64,000 bases of DNA, taken from contig NC_083574.1 in the NCBI RefSeq assembly GCF_027579695.1, positions 44,718,559 through 44,782,558 of the forward strand, given 5' to 3'. The notes under the pieces are model-generated. The model was not told the origin of the DNA, searched no databases, and saw nothing but the letters and a program-made list of their open reading frames with translations. Of this stretch, positions 23,690 to 34,962 are shown piece after piece (the first letter of the stretch is position 1; each line of letters begins with the position of its first letter). This DNA comes from Neoarius graeffei (taxonomy: Eukaryota > Chordata > Actinopteri > Siluriformes > Ariidae). A program made the translations under genes and the position numbers.

Positions 23690-24149
23690 TTTACAGTTGT
23701 TTTCAACACACTGAAAAATTGTGACAGCAAATGTGCTATTCTTCTAAGATGACTTCATTGCTAACTGATTTATGCACCACAGGTTTGCAGGTGTGTCGCA
23801 GAATGCAGTAAAGGACAATAAGTGATTACCATTATCTTGAGTGTATTTGTTTAAACCTGTGAATTGAGCGATCATAATCATAAGCTGTCTTGTTAAAGGA
23901 AATTAAAGGGCTGGCACCATTCAGTTTTCTGTGGAGAGGGACTGGAGATAAATCTGTGAGTGAGGATGTTCTGATGATAATGGGGGAAAATGCTTTTGAA
24001 ATATGAATACCTAAAGTCCAGCATTTAGGCATTAAGGCATTACTGATGTGAGTTGTATGAATCCTGGCAGGAGTGCATGTGAAACGCAAAGGATTTCTAC
24101 ATTTATAGAAATTCTGCACTCTAAATATATCACTGACTCACTTTTTAAA
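23690..24149. other. intergenic, no gene seen
   Basis: No recognisable content between the two repeat elements. Confidence 0.4.
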
Positions 24150-24420
24150 ACTAGAAAAGCACTCGGAGAGCGCAGACCTCCGCCAAGAATCCTTTAAAAA
24201 CATCCGGGATCCAGAAGGTGATCTGGATCACCACCAAAATTTAATGGATTGTTACTTGTGCCCAGTCACACCTCTGGAAAAAATTTCAGAGCAATCAGTT
24301 CATAACTTTTTCCCTTAATGTTGCTAACAAACAAACAAACAAACAAACAAACAAACAAACAAACAAACAAACAAACAAACCAACCAACGCTACCGAAAAC
24401 ATAACCTCCTTGGCAGAGGT
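24150..24420 (+). repeat. ACCTC-bounded repeat, copy with long (ACAA)n
   Basis: Begins ACTAGAAAAGCACTCGGAG and ends ACCTCCTTGGCAGAGGT. The stretch AGACCTCCGCCAAG near the left and CTTGGCAGAGGT at the right are inverted relatives, about 12 bases. A pure (ACAA)n run occupies 24326-24380. It matches 63079-63329 over its length at roughly 90 percent outside the microsatellite. Confidence 0.85.
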
Positions 24421-24460
24421 AATTATTCTCAACACTGAATCTAAGAAAATGTGCATTTAA

Positions 24461-26464
24461 GTCAAGTCAAGTCAAGTTTATTTGTATAGCACTTTTAACA
24501 ATAAACATTGTCGCAAAGCAGCTTTACAGAATTTGAACGACTTAAAACATGAGCTAATTTATCCCTAATCTATCCCCAATGAGCAAGCCTGTGGCGACGG
24601 TGGCAAGGAAAAACTCCCTCAGACGACATGAGGAAGAAACCTCGAGAGGAACCAGACTCAAAAGGAAACCCATCCTCATTTGGGCAACAACAGACAGCCT
24701 GACTATAATATTAACAGTTTTAACATGAGGACAGTTTCGTTGATGTTATAACTCTTCATTGATGGAAACTTGAGTGCAAAACTGTTCATGATAACTGCAG
24801 TCCTAAAGTTAGCAAGACAACTGTAGTCCTCAGCCATAAAAGCATTACTGTAAGAGTCCAGAGCGTCCTCCAGGTATAACCCTCAACTGTCCTCATGGGG
24901 CCGTCCTTCACAGGAGCGGTGCGATAAAACTCCGACCAGACACAGGGCACCAGGATGGATCAAGCAGGTCCGAGGGGCAGAAGAGGCCAGCATCTCAATC
25001 CCAGGACCAACATGTAACTCAGAGGGACAGATGGGGGGGGGGGGGAGGGAGAAAGAAAGCACATGTTGTTAGGTATGCCCTAAAAATGTATTAAATCTGT
25101 GTGGTAGGCTCGCAGAGACGAGAGTCTTTACATCAGGCATAACACACAACAATGGCATGTTAATATGGTAAAAAATATATCATGACTTGCTTTGGCTGGA
25201 TGCTTGATTGGGTGATGGGAGCACACTCCTCAGCAATGATGAGATGCAGATGGGACCCTTAGGGCTGGCCAAGACAATTCAGTTACATTTCACCGGGTCT
25301 GGGACATGCGACAGAAAGTCTGACGGCCGATTCCCTGCAGGCTATGATAGCCGGTCGAGGTCTCCACCCTCTCCACCAAAAGATTTCCTGTTGACTCCAT
25401 GTAACTCAGAGGGACAGATTTGGGGTGGGGGAGGGGAGGGAAAGAAAACACAGGTTGTTAGGTATGCCCAATGTCACCTGAATAAGTAGGAGCAGTATAC
25501 ATATTGCACCGAGTACAAGCAGGGACTCCGGCAACTAACTATGACAGCATATCTAAAAGGAGAGAGCCAGAAGGTAACACAGGCATGAGGGAACCCCGGG
25601 ACATAAAGCAGCCAGCCACTACACCGTCAACAAACTCGAATGAGCAAGCGAGTGGGGACTGACAGCATCCATACATCCCAGTTTACCAAAACACTCTATG
25701 TCTGAGGACCCTCCAGATCTACACCTTTACCTCATAAACACCATTAACAAAAGGCTTGACTAAACAGATATGTTTTCAGCCTAGACTTAAATGCTGAGAC
25801 TGTGTCTAATTCCCGAACATTACTTGGAAGGCTGTTCCATAAGTGTGGGGCTTTGTAAGAAAAGGCTCTGCCCCCTGATGTAGCCTTCACTATACGAGGT
25901 ACCAGCAGATAGCCTGCACCTTTTGATCTAAGTAGGCGTGGCGGATCATAGAGGAGCAGAAGTTCACTCAGGTACTGTGGTGTGAGACCATTTAGTGCTT
26001 TAAAGGTCAGTAGTAGTATTTTATAATCAATACGAAATTTGATTGGGAGCCAATGCAGTGTGGATAAGACAGGCGTGATGTGGTTATATTTTCTAGTTGT
26101 AGTAAGGACTCTTGCTGCTGCATTTTGAACTAACTGGAGCTTATTTATGCACTTATTGGAACATCCAGACAGTAAGGCATTACAGTAATCCAACCTGGAG
26201 GTAACGAAAGCATGGACTAGTTTTTCTGTGTCACGCAATGACATTAAATTTCTTATCTTTGCAATATTTCTGAGATGAAAGAAAGCTATCCGGGTGATGT
26301 TATCAATGTGAGTTTTGAATGAAAGACTGGGGTCAATAATCACTCCGAGGTCTTTTACTGCTGCACGTGAAGAAACAGAAAGGCCATCCAGAGTCACTAT
26401 GTAATCAGAAAACTTACTTCTAGCTGTATGTGGTCCTAGTACAAGTACTTCAGTCTTGTCAGAG
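24461..26464 (-). mobile_element. 5'-truncated non-LTR retrotransposon (CR1/L2 type), copy 1
   Basis: On the minus strand it ends in the 3' tail ...TATACAAATAAACTTGACTTGACTTGAC, with ACTTG units as the tandem tail. The 3' UTR contains a hairpin-rich stretch shared with copy 2 at 42405. The flanking repeat ATTTAA (24455-24460 and 26465-26470) is a short TSD. The RT C-terminal frame is at 25744-26463. Confidence 0.88.
25744..26463 (-). pseudogene. LINE ORF2 C-terminal part, frame open
   Basis: The frame is open from the 5' truncation point (DKTEVLVLGPH) to the stop, about 239 codons. Blocks include VKDLGVIIDPSLSFKTHI, FFHLRNIAKIR, LVHAFVTSRLDYCNALLSG, LQLVQNAAARVLT, LHWLPIKFRIDYKILLLTFK, and GGRAFSYKAPHLWNSLP. 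These lie downstream of the RT palm and thumb. YADD is not included, so the copy is dead on arrival rather than decayed. The lack of stops suggests a young insertion. Confidence 0.9.
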
Positions 26465-26470
26465 ATTTAA

Positions 26471-26930
26471 ACATTTGAAAGTGTGTTAACCCTTCTCAGG
26501 GAAATACACATTTTCCAAAGTTTTTTCACAAACAGTTTGCTTTAAATGAGTACCCGGTTTGAAAGTTACAGGGTTGTATTTCTAGCATAGAATTAGCAAA
26601 TACATAACTAGCATCCTTGGTAATGGCATAAGGACATAAGCACATTCGAATGATTCTTTTTTTTTTAATTACTATTCATAATTTACTTTCAGTTTACAAT
26701 TTGAGTAATAAAAAGTGCTGTCATTTCAAAGTGGTCTTATCTTTCCACATCACAATATCACTGACAATAAAGGAAAAAAAACAATGACAGAACTTTCTTT
26801 GTTCTTCTTATGAGCTTCAGCAAATGAGAGGTTAAGTAAATGAGGTGTTAAGTGGATTCACACATAATAATAAGAGCTTAGAACTATTGTAATTATTTAA
26901 TTTCAAGGAAAACGTGCAGTAGATACTGAT
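26471..26930. other. intergenic, no gene seen
   Basis: No recognisable features between the LINE and the next element. Confidence 0.4.
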
Positions 26931-27041
26931 TATGGCCAAAAGTTTGTGGATGCCCAACCATCACACCGATGAAAGCAGACACTTGTACAGGATGTCTCTG
27001 TATGCTGTAGAATTACAATTTCCCTTCAGTGAAATTAAACA

Positions 27042-27406
27042 AGGGCAGCACGGTGGTGTAGTGGTTAGCACTGTCGCCTCACAGCAAGAAGGTCCTGGGT
27101 TTGAGCCCAGTGGTCAACAAGGGCCTTTCTGTGTGGAGTTTGCATGTTCTCCCTGTGTCTGCGTGGGTTTCCTCTGGGTGCTCTGGTTTTCCCCACAGTC
27201 CAAAGACATGCAGGTTAGGTTAACTGGTGACTCTAAATTGACCGTAGGTGTGAATGTGAGTGTGAATGGTTGTTTGTCTCTATGTGTTAGCCCTGTGATG
27301 ACCTGGCGACTTGTCCAGGGTGTACCCACCCACTCTCACCCATAGTTAGCTGGGATAGGCTCCTGCGACCCTGTACAGGATAAGCGGCTACAGATAATGG
27401 ATGGAT
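27042..27406 (+). mobile_element. SINE copy J
   Basis: TSD GAAATTAAACA (27031-27041 and 27407-27417). It has the ATGGATGGATG tail form. Confidence 0.95.
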
Positions 27407-27753
27407 GAAATTAAACAGCCCAAACCTGTTTCAGCATGACAATGCCCCTGTGCACAAAGCAAGCTCCATGAAGACATAGTTTGCCAAAGTTGAAGTGGAA
27501 GAAGTTGAGTGAACTGCACAGAGCCCTGTCTTCAACCCTGCTGAAAACCTTTGGGATGATTTGAAATGCAAACTGCACCCCAGGCCTCCTTGCACAACAT
27601 GAGCACAAATTCCCACAGCTATGCAACAAAAGCTAGTGGAAGAGTGGCCTTCCCAGAAGAGTGGAGGTTATTATAACAGGACAGGTGGACTAAATCTGGA
27701 CTGGGATGTTCAACAAGCATACAACCCCGATTCCAAAAAAGTTGGAACAAAGT

Positions 27754-28115
27754 CTCATCTCATCTCATTATCTCTAGCTGCTTTATCCTTCTCCAGGGTC
27801 GCAGGCAAGCTGGAGCCTATCCCAGCTGACTACGGGCGAAAGGCAGGGTACACCCTGGACAAGTCACCAGGTCATCACAGGGCTGACACATAGACACAGA
27901 CAACTATTCACACTCACACCTACGGTCAATTTAGAGTCACCAGTTAACCTAACCTGCATGTCTTTGGACTGTGGGGGAAACCAGAGCACCCAGGAGAAAC
28001 CCACGTGGACAACATGCAAACTCCACACAGAAAGAACCTTGCCGGCCATGGGGATCGAACCCGGACCCTCTTGCTGTGAGGCGACAGCGCTAACCACTAC
28101 ACCACCGTGCCGCCC
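27754..28115 (-). mobile_element. SINE copy K inside the Tc1 terminal repeat
   Basis: TSD TTGGAACAAAGT (27742-27753) against TTGGGGCAAAGT (28116-28127), 10 of 12 matching. The TSD is itself terminal-repeat sequence. Confidence 0.93.
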
Positions 28116-28315
28116 TTGGGGCAAAGTACAAATTGTAAATAAAAACGGAATGCAATGATGTGGAAGTTTCAAAATTCCATATTTTATTCAGAATAGAACA
28201 TAGATGACATATCAAATGTTTAAACTGAGAAAATGTATCATTTAAAGAGAAAAATTAGGTGATTTTAAATTTCATGACAACAACACATCTCAAAAAAGTT
28301 GGGACAAGGCCATGT

Positions 28316-29389
28316 TTACCACTGTGAGACATCCCCTTTTCTCTTTACAACAGTCTGTAAATGTCTGGGGACTGAGGAGACAAGTTGCTCAAGTTTAGGG
28401 ATAGGAATGTTAACCCATTCTTGTCTAATGTAGGATTCTAGTTGCTCAACTGTCTTAGGTCTTTTTTGTCGTATCTTCCATTTTATGATGCGCCAAATGT
28501 TTTCTATGGGTGAAAGATCTGGACTGCAGGCTGGCCAGTTCAGTACCCGGACCCTTCTTCTACGCAGCCATGATGCTGTAATTGATGCAGTATGTGGTTT
28601 GGCATTGTCATGTTGGAAAATGCAAGGTCTTCCCTGAAAGAGATGTCGTCTGGATGGGAACACATGTTGCTCTAGAACCTGGATATACCTTTCAGCATTG
28701 ATGGTGTCTTTCCAGATGTGTAAGCTGCCCATGCCACACACACTAATGCAACCCCATACCATCAAAGATGCAGGCTTCTGAACTGAGCGCTGATAACAAC
28801 TTGGGTCGTCCTTCTCCTCTTTAGTCCGAATGACACGGCGTCCCTGATTTCCATAAAGAGCTTCAAATTTTGATTCGTCTGACCACAGAACAGTTTTCCA
28901 CTTTGCCACAGTCCATTTTAAATGAGCCTTGGCCCAAAGACGTCTGCGCTTCTGGATCATGTTTAGATACGGCTTCTTCTTTGAACTATAGAGTTTTAGC
29001 TGGCAACGGCAGATGGCACGGTGAATTGTGTTCACAGATAATGTTCTCTGGAAATATTCCTGAGCCCATTTTGTGATTTCCAGTACAGAAGCATACTTGT
29101 ATGTGATGCAGTGCCGTCTAAGGGCCCGAAGATCACGGGCACCCAGTATGGTTTTCCGGCCTTGACCCTTACGCACAGAGATTCTTCCAGATTCTCTGAA
29201 TCTTTTGATGATATTATGCACTGTAGATGATGATATGTTCAAACTCTTTGCAATTTTATACTGTCGAACTCCTTTCTGATATTCCTCCACTGTTTGTTGG
29301 CGCAGAATTAGGGGGATTGGTGATCCTCTTCCCATCTTTACTTCTGAGGGTCGCTGCCACTCCAAGATGCTCTTTTTATACCCAGTCAT
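28316..29389 (-). CDS. Tc1-family DD34E transposase, intact frame
   Basis: The frame has 357 codons, with no stop or frameshift. The probable native start is Met19 (29335, [16 protein letters not shown]), which resembles the usual start of teleost Tc1 transposases and gives 339 residues, a normal family length. An HTH domain covers about residues 30-65 ([20 protein letters not shown]). A GRPR-like AT-hook, KGQGRKT, is at 74-80, followed by a second helical DNA-binding region to about 125. The catalytic triad is D171 (LWSDESKFE), D261 (FQHDNAKPH) and E296 ([11 protein letters not shown]), with exactly 34 residues between the last two. The protein would act in the nucleus, cutting the element at its TA-flanked ends and pasting it elsewhere. 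Whether it is expressed cannot be judged; the element's own left terminal repeat is interrupted. Confidence 0.95.
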   Translation of the reverse strand: MTGYKKSILEWQRPSEVKMGRGSPIPLILRQQTVEEYQKGVRQYKIAKSLNISSSTVHNIIKRFRESGRISVRKGQGRKTILGARDLRALRRHCITYKYASVLEITKWAQEYFQRTLSVNTIHRAICRCQLKLYSSKKKPYLNMIQKRRRLWAKAHLKWTVAKWKTVLWSDESKFEALYGNQGRRVIRTKEEKDDPSCYQRSVQKPASLMVWGCISVCGMGSLHIWKDTINAERYIQVLEQHVFPSRRHLFQGRPCIFQHDNAKPHTASITASWLRRRRVRVLNWPACSPDLSPIENIWRIIKWKIRQKRPKTVEQLESYIRQEWVNIPIPKLEQLVSSVPRHLQTVVKRKGDVSQW

Positions 29390-29740
29390 GTTAATGACCT
29401 ATTGCCAATTGACCTAATGAGTTGCAATTTGGTCCTCCAGCTGTTCCTTTTTTGTCCCTTTAACTTTCCCAGCCTCTTATTGCCCCTGTCCCAACTTTTT
29501 TGAGATGTGTTGCTGTCATGAAATTTCCAATGAGCCAATATTTGGCATGAAATTTCAAAATGTCTCACTTTCGACATTTGACATGTTGTCTATGTTCTAT
29601 TGTGAATACAATATCAGTTTTTGAGATTTGTAAATTATTGCATTCCGTTTTTATTTACAATTTGTACTTTGTCGCAACTTTTTTGGAATCGGGGTTGTAT
29701 ATTGGAGTGATGGTCAGGTGTTTACAAACTTTTGCCCATA

Positions 29741-29997
29741 GGTAGGTTTATTAATGTTTTATGCAGTTTATCTCAAATATGCAAATACATATGTTTCAAA
29801 TGTCTTTGACCTTTACCTTAAAGTCATTTGTAATATTATTGGGACACAATTGGCACCCCAATCTCCCATGTTGTAGAACTGTCTATATTTTACGTAAAGA
29901 AATTCTATCAAGTGTTCAATTGTAAAGTAAAGATGCTTTATATATAATATAGTATATATTGCTGCACAGTACTGTCAATTTTGTTCCATTAAAGTAG

Positions 29998-30070
<73 letters not shown>

Positions 30071-31373
30071 ATTGCTGCACTGTACTGTCAATTTTGTTCC
30101 ATTAAAGTAGCCCTGAAACAATGTGTGACATACCCTTAAGAGTCTTCATTCATTTAGGTTTTGTTCAGAAAAGTGTTAGCAATGCAGTTTAGCTCTACAG
30201 CAGCTCAGGCCTGTGAGTCTGTGAGTCTGTGTGTCTGTGTCCTGCTAAGAGCTTATTATCCTAACCTCTTACAGCTGTCCATATCGCTTTGAATTAGGTA
30301 ATCTTTCATTTACTCTAATCAGCACCATCTAGCCACTCAGGTGCAAATAGAAAAGAAAAAAAATGAAAGAAAAGGAATGATAAAGAGATTGTACCCTGCT
30401 GAGACTTCCCTTTCCTTGCAATTGATTTTTCTCTCATTTTTAACTTCACTCTTTTGTTCAGCTGGGTTCCTATTTCTGATTTTCTCTCCATCCCGGTGGC
30501 CTGATGGTGTCCTTCATTATTTGACCTTGCAGTGGTTCTCAGCAAAGCATCTCCTGTTGATCGTTTTACTCAAACCTACAGCACTGTTACTGTATTCTAC
30601 ACTCTTTGAATTATGGCCAAGCTGAATTCCACACTATGACCCATGCAAGCGAGGTCACACAGAAAACATTTGGCTGTTCCACAGGGCCTAGCTAGCAGGG
30701 AGTCCACTCTCTGAGTCATATTTAGGGGGCCAGGCTTAAAGGAGAGTGTTTAAGACTGGTATATGCGGTGAGGATCCTATGGAGCAATTTCGCTGTGTTC
30801 AATCAACTGTTTCCAATTAGGAACTTCAAAGGGGTCACTGTCCATACAAGTTCAGCGGGGAAAAATGGCTCAGGATACATTCAGACAGCATTGCGCTCCT
30901 CTTTTTTCTTTTTTTTGATTCCTTGGATGGCAAAGGAGACAGAAGTAAACAACCACATCTGCTTTGGCATGAAAAATGATTTTCTTATGAAGTTTCTAGC
31001 CACTGTTATATTGTGTATGTCAACATGAAGGAAATACAACACTGTTCAATTGACATCTGGACTTCCAATTACAGAAAATAAGCTTGGTGTGTAAGATTAG
31101 ATAGCAATAATAAAACCACCTTAGGAATGACTTCTCATTTACATATGGCGATGTGAAAGCACATTTAATTTGTTTAGAGTCACAAACCGCAGGTAAGAGG
31201 ACAAGAACCAAAGGCTTGATTGAAGGTTAAATGGTTCAAAGGACTAAAGGCTTTTTTTTCCTCCTCCGGAACAGGATCTTAACATACAAGGACGGAAATG
31301 TGGGGGCAGTTTTGTTTGATCTTGCTTTTCACATTTTATCTGATAATAGGAGGGTACTCCTCCTTCTGTAAGT

Positions 31374-31374
<1 letters not shown>
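29741..31374. other. intergenic with a (TA)n tract
   Basis: Apart from the repeat at 29958-30110 I see no gene or known element. Short reverse frames near 30315-30545 are low-complexity. Confidence 0.4.
29958..30110. repeat. 40-bp direct repeat flanking a (TA)n microsatellite
   Basis: 29958-29997 and 30071-30110 match at 39 of 40 bases (ATTGCTGCACAGTACTGTCA against ATTGCTGCACTGTACTGTCA, then identical). About 32 TA units (30001-30065) lie between them. Confidence 0.95.

Positions 31375-31438
<64 letters not shown>
31375..31438. repeat. (GT)n microsatellite
   Basis: 32 uninterrupted GT units, followed by a purine-rich GATAGAGA/GACAGACA stretch to about 31495. Confidence 0.98.
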
Positions 31439-31442
<4 letters not shown>

Positions 31443-31767
31443 GAGATAGCGATAGAGAGAAAGAGACAGACAGATAGACAGATAAAGAGAGAGACTCTCA
31501 TTGCTTATGTAAAAAAAAAACCCTCTAAGAGAAGATCTAACAAGTTATTGATACCTGGGGAGTTGTGTCTTCATTCAGCAAGTAACTATGTATCTAGAAG
31601 TGAATTTAATAATGACACTCCCCTAAAACACTCAGGATTTATCAGAGGATCCAGATTTATATTCCTCACTCTTCTAACTACACATCTCCATCTTTGCTTT
31701 GAATTTCTGTATAGTTACCGAAGAATTCCTAATAGTTTCTGATTATATGCTTTGAGATAAATAACAG

Positions 31768-32139
31768 GCGGCACGGTGGTGTAGTGGTTAGCGCTGTCGC
31801 CTCACAGCAAGAAGGTCCTGGGTTTGAGCCCCATGGCCGGCAAGGGCCTTTCTGTGCGGAGTTTGCATGTTCTCCCCATGTCCGCGTGGGTTTCCTCCGG
31901 GTGCTCCGGTTTCCCCCACAGTCCAAAGACATGCAGGTTAGGCTAACTGGTGACTCTAAATTGACCGTAGGTGTGAATGTGAGTGTGAATGGTTGTCTGT
32001 GTCTATGTGTCAGCCCTGTGATGACCTGGCGGCTTGTCCAGGGTGTACCCCGCCTTTCGCCCGTAGTCAGCTGGGATAGGCTCCAGCTTGCCTGCGACCC
32101 TGTAGAAGGATAAAGCGGCTAGAGATGATGAGATGAGAT
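31768..32139 (+). mobile_element. SINE copy L, full length
   Basis: TSD GAGATAAATAACAG (31754-31767 and 32140-32153), perfect over 14 bases. Confidence 0.96.
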
Positions 32140-32153
32140 GAGATAAATAACAG

Positions 32154-32609
32154 AATAAGAAACTCAGATGAAGGGTGTAGAATAAATGAAAGGTCTATGT
32201 GGGGTCCTGGAAGCATACAAAGGAAAAATGGCTGAGCAATTTTTCCAGAGTTAAAAGTATTTTCCTCAAAAATAGTTAATTTTGCTTAATTTTTAGTTTA
32301 GAGAGTAAAATTTGGAGTTGGAGTGGAAGCAAAATTACAGAGTAATTGTGTAACAGAGTAATAGAGTTAGTTGTGGCTCTGAACTGAGTAAAATAACACA
32401 AGAGCTAATTTCAAGACACATTGCATGGAGTCAAATACCACCACAAAGAGTGAACTATAAACACTGAATTGGAGAGAAGTGACTCTGGAAAAACACCTCT
32501 ATCAAAAGAGTAACTTTTACTCTTTTTAGAAAGGGACCAAATGTTATCTGGCGGAGAGTAAGATTTTCTTCAATTTGAGTAAATTTTACTCAGCCAAATT
32601 TCCTGTGTA
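32154..32609. other. unidentified AT-rich sequence, possible MITE
   Basis: Contains repeated AGAGTAA and GAGTAAAAT words and an AAAGAGTAACTTTTACTCTTT palindrome near 32505. This suggests an old foldback element, but I cannot define its ends. Confidence 0.3.
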
Positions 32610-32623
32610 GCCAGAGGGTCCAT

Positions 32624-32995
32624 TCATCCATTATCTGTAGCCGCTTATCCTGTTCTCCAGAGTCACAGGCAAGCTGGAGCCTATCCCAGCTGACTATGGG
32701 CGAGAGGTGGGGTACACCCTGGACAAGTCACCAGGTCATTGCAGAGCTGACACATAGACACAGACAACCATTCACACTCACATTCACACCTACGGTCAAT
32801 TTAGAGTCACCAGTTAACCTAACCTGCATGTCTTTGGACTGTGGGGGGAAACCGGAGCACCCGGAGGAAACCCACGCAGACACGGGGAGAACATGCAAAC
32901 TCCGCACAGAAAGGCCCTCATCGGCCGCTGGGCTCGAACCCAGAACCTTCTTGCTGTGAGGCGACAGTGCTAACCACTACACCACCATGCTGCCC
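32624..32995 (-). mobile_element. SINE copy M
   Basis: TSD GCCAGAGGGTCCAT (32610-32623 and 32996-33009). Tail form ATCCATTATCTGTAG. Confidence 0.96.
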
Positions 32996-33009
32996 GCCAG
33001 AGGGTCCAT

Positions 33010-33463
33010 GATTTTTTTTTAAATTTTGCTACAATAAATCACAATCCATTGTTACCAAAGTTATTATATTTATTATTGCATTGTTATTAGACTTTTTGAC
33101 TAGTCACTTGAATTTGACTGGATTCAATCCAAACATCAGTAACTCAAAAAAGCAGCCCACAAATAATTTCAGCTTGGAACTGAAAATAATGCATTCTATT
33201 GGTGGAAAGGTCAGGAAACGAAAAGCTGTCAGCCTCTGATAATTAGTCAGAATGTTACGTACAGGTACTGTATGATCATAGACAGAATATAATTTCAACA
33301 ATGTTTCTAATATATATTTAGAAATATCTTGAATATGTTCATCGAACAAATCTGTGAAATGTATTTTACAGTTAAAGTGTTCGCTGGCTCCAAAAACCCA
33401 ATGTAATATAAAAAAGACTGGATCAGTGTTTTTACTCTATCACGTGTGCATATGCATGTGTGT

Positions 33464-33498
<35 letters not shown>

Positions 33499-34035
33499 CG
33501 CTGGAAAATGTGTTTGGAGACGTCAGGCCTTTTGTTTGTAAATCTGTTTACTACTGCCAAGCCTCAGTGCCTCGTTTATTTTCCCAGATTTATAGAGGTG
33601 ATGAAGCTGAACTTATTTATGCTAGTCCAAAACTAAGATTTCTATCATAAACCTTCTGATATTTTCCGGTTTTGAAGTCACTTATCTGTAAAGACTACAA
33701 AAAAAAAAACATCAAAAACATCAGATGTTGGGAAAAGATATCCTCTTGTAGATTTAGCCTCAAAAGTATGCTTTGAAATACTGTACAATTGACTCTGCTC
33801 TGGCAGGCTGCATCCTCTTTCATAACACAGAATAAACAAAAAACATGTGTGGTTTATGTGTCTGAGAGATAGCACTTATTATAGAGTGCATTAGAGTCAG
33901 GGCTTTGAAACAACGTTGTATATAATTTGATGATTGAAGTCACTGATCTTTATGGATTTAGGAAAATTGTTATAAATGATTACTCCATTATCACTATAAG
34001 CAGCACAGTTTAGATATATAGTAGTTAAAGGAAAC
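33010..34035. other. intergenic, no gene seen
   Basis: Contains a (GA)n run at 33466-33495. No coding signature. Confidence 0.4.
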
Positions 34036-34047
34036 AGTTTGATTTGC

Positions 34048-34409
34048 GGTGGCACGGTGGTGTAGTGGTTAGCACTGTTGCCTCACAGCAAGAAGGTCCG
34101 GGATCGAGCCCCGTGGCCGGCGAGGGCCTTTCCGTGCGGAGTTTGCATGTTCTCCCCGTGTCCGCGTGGGTTTCCTCCGGGTGCTCCGGTTTCCCCCACA
34201 GTCCAAAGACATGCAGGTTAGGTTAACTGGTGACTCTAAATTGCCTGTAGGTGTGAATGGTTGTCTGTGTCTATGTGTCAGCCCTGTGATGACCTGGTGA
34301 CTTGTCCAGGGTGTACCCCGCCTTTCGCCCGTAGTCAGCTGGGATAGGCTCCAGCTTGCCTGCGACCCTGTAGGACAGGATAAAGCGGCTAGAGATAATG
34401 AATGAGATG
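34048..34409 (+). mobile_element. SINE copy N
   Basis: TSD AGTTTGATTTGC (34036-34047) against AGTTTAATTTGC (34410-34421). It lacks one GTGTGAATGTGA unit in the body. Confidence 0.94.
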
Positions 34410-34421
34410 AGTTTAATTTGC

Positions 34422-34962
34422 AGTACAGAAAGCTACTCTGAGTGCGTACCTCTGATCAGCACTAGAGGGCGATGAGAAAGTGTTCCTCCTTCAAAAGAAG
34501 AGCCGTGCCTAAAACTCGATCTGCTGCAATCCTTACTGCAAATGAGTCAAAACTCACTCAGGAACAATTGAGGTTGCATTTTGGACACCCTGAAAAAAAA
34601 AACTAAAGGACTCTTCAGTTTGGCCCCCTGAGGGGTTCTTTAAAGGTCAATGGTTTTAATCAGTTAAAAGGGTTCTTGATCACACATGTTTTCAAAGCCA
34701 AAGACATTTAGAGAGAAAGGCCAAGATTTTCTAATGAATGTGGGCTGAATATAAGAATGCACCAAAAATACCATTCCAAACACCAGATTCTCGTGAAATC
34801 AAATAAATCCTGTTTGCACACAGTAAGACATTCGAGGCATAGTTTTAAAACAAACAAATTTAAATTCTTATGCAGATTCTTATGCATGACTGCAAATACT
34901 GCAAATGGTGTCCTTTCAATTAAAAAAATATCCTGTGTTCATAAAGCATTATATGTATAAAT
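34422..34962. other. intergenic, possible MITE trace
   Basis: GGGGTTCTTTAAAGG and AAAGGGTTCTTGAT near 34633-34680 resemble a common fish foldback element, but the ends are not clear. No gene. Confidence 0.3.

Larger units (their letters stand above)
27722..29697 (-). mobile_element. Tc1/mariner element, family 3, with complete transposase and a SINE in one terminal repeat
   Basis: TA flanks at 27720-27721 and 29698-29699. The outer ends are CAACCCCGATTCCAAAAAAG. An inner repeat ATCTCAAAAAAGTTGGGACA lies about 200 bp inside each end (near 28289 and 29495, inverted), the IR/DR arrangement. The 357-codon transposase between them is unbroken. The left terminal repeat is split by SINE copy K, which was therefore the last event. 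Confidence 0.95.
26931..29740 (+). mobile_element. old Tc1-like (Tip-like) element carrying two later insertions
   Basis: The outer ends are inverted: TATGGCCAAAAGTTTGTGG at the left and ACAAACTTTTGCCCATA at the right. The host element's transposase traces run through 27417-27720: the text FQHDNAPVHKASSMKT can be read around 27430, with frame breaks. A SINE (27042-27406) and a younger Tc1 (27722-29697) interrupt it. Confidence 0.8.

Noticed and set aside
24326..24380. CRISPR-like regular repeats
   Set aside because: Simple (ACAA)n microsatellite without spacers. The other regular arrays in the window are likewise simple or minisatellite repeats in a vertebrate genome.
25208..25489. 93-codon plus-strand frame
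   Set aside because: It lies in the 3' UTR of the reverse LINE. It has no counterpart frame in the second LINE copy.
31377..31742. 121-codon frame starting with alternating Val-Cys
   Set aside because: It is the translation of the (GT)n microsatellite.
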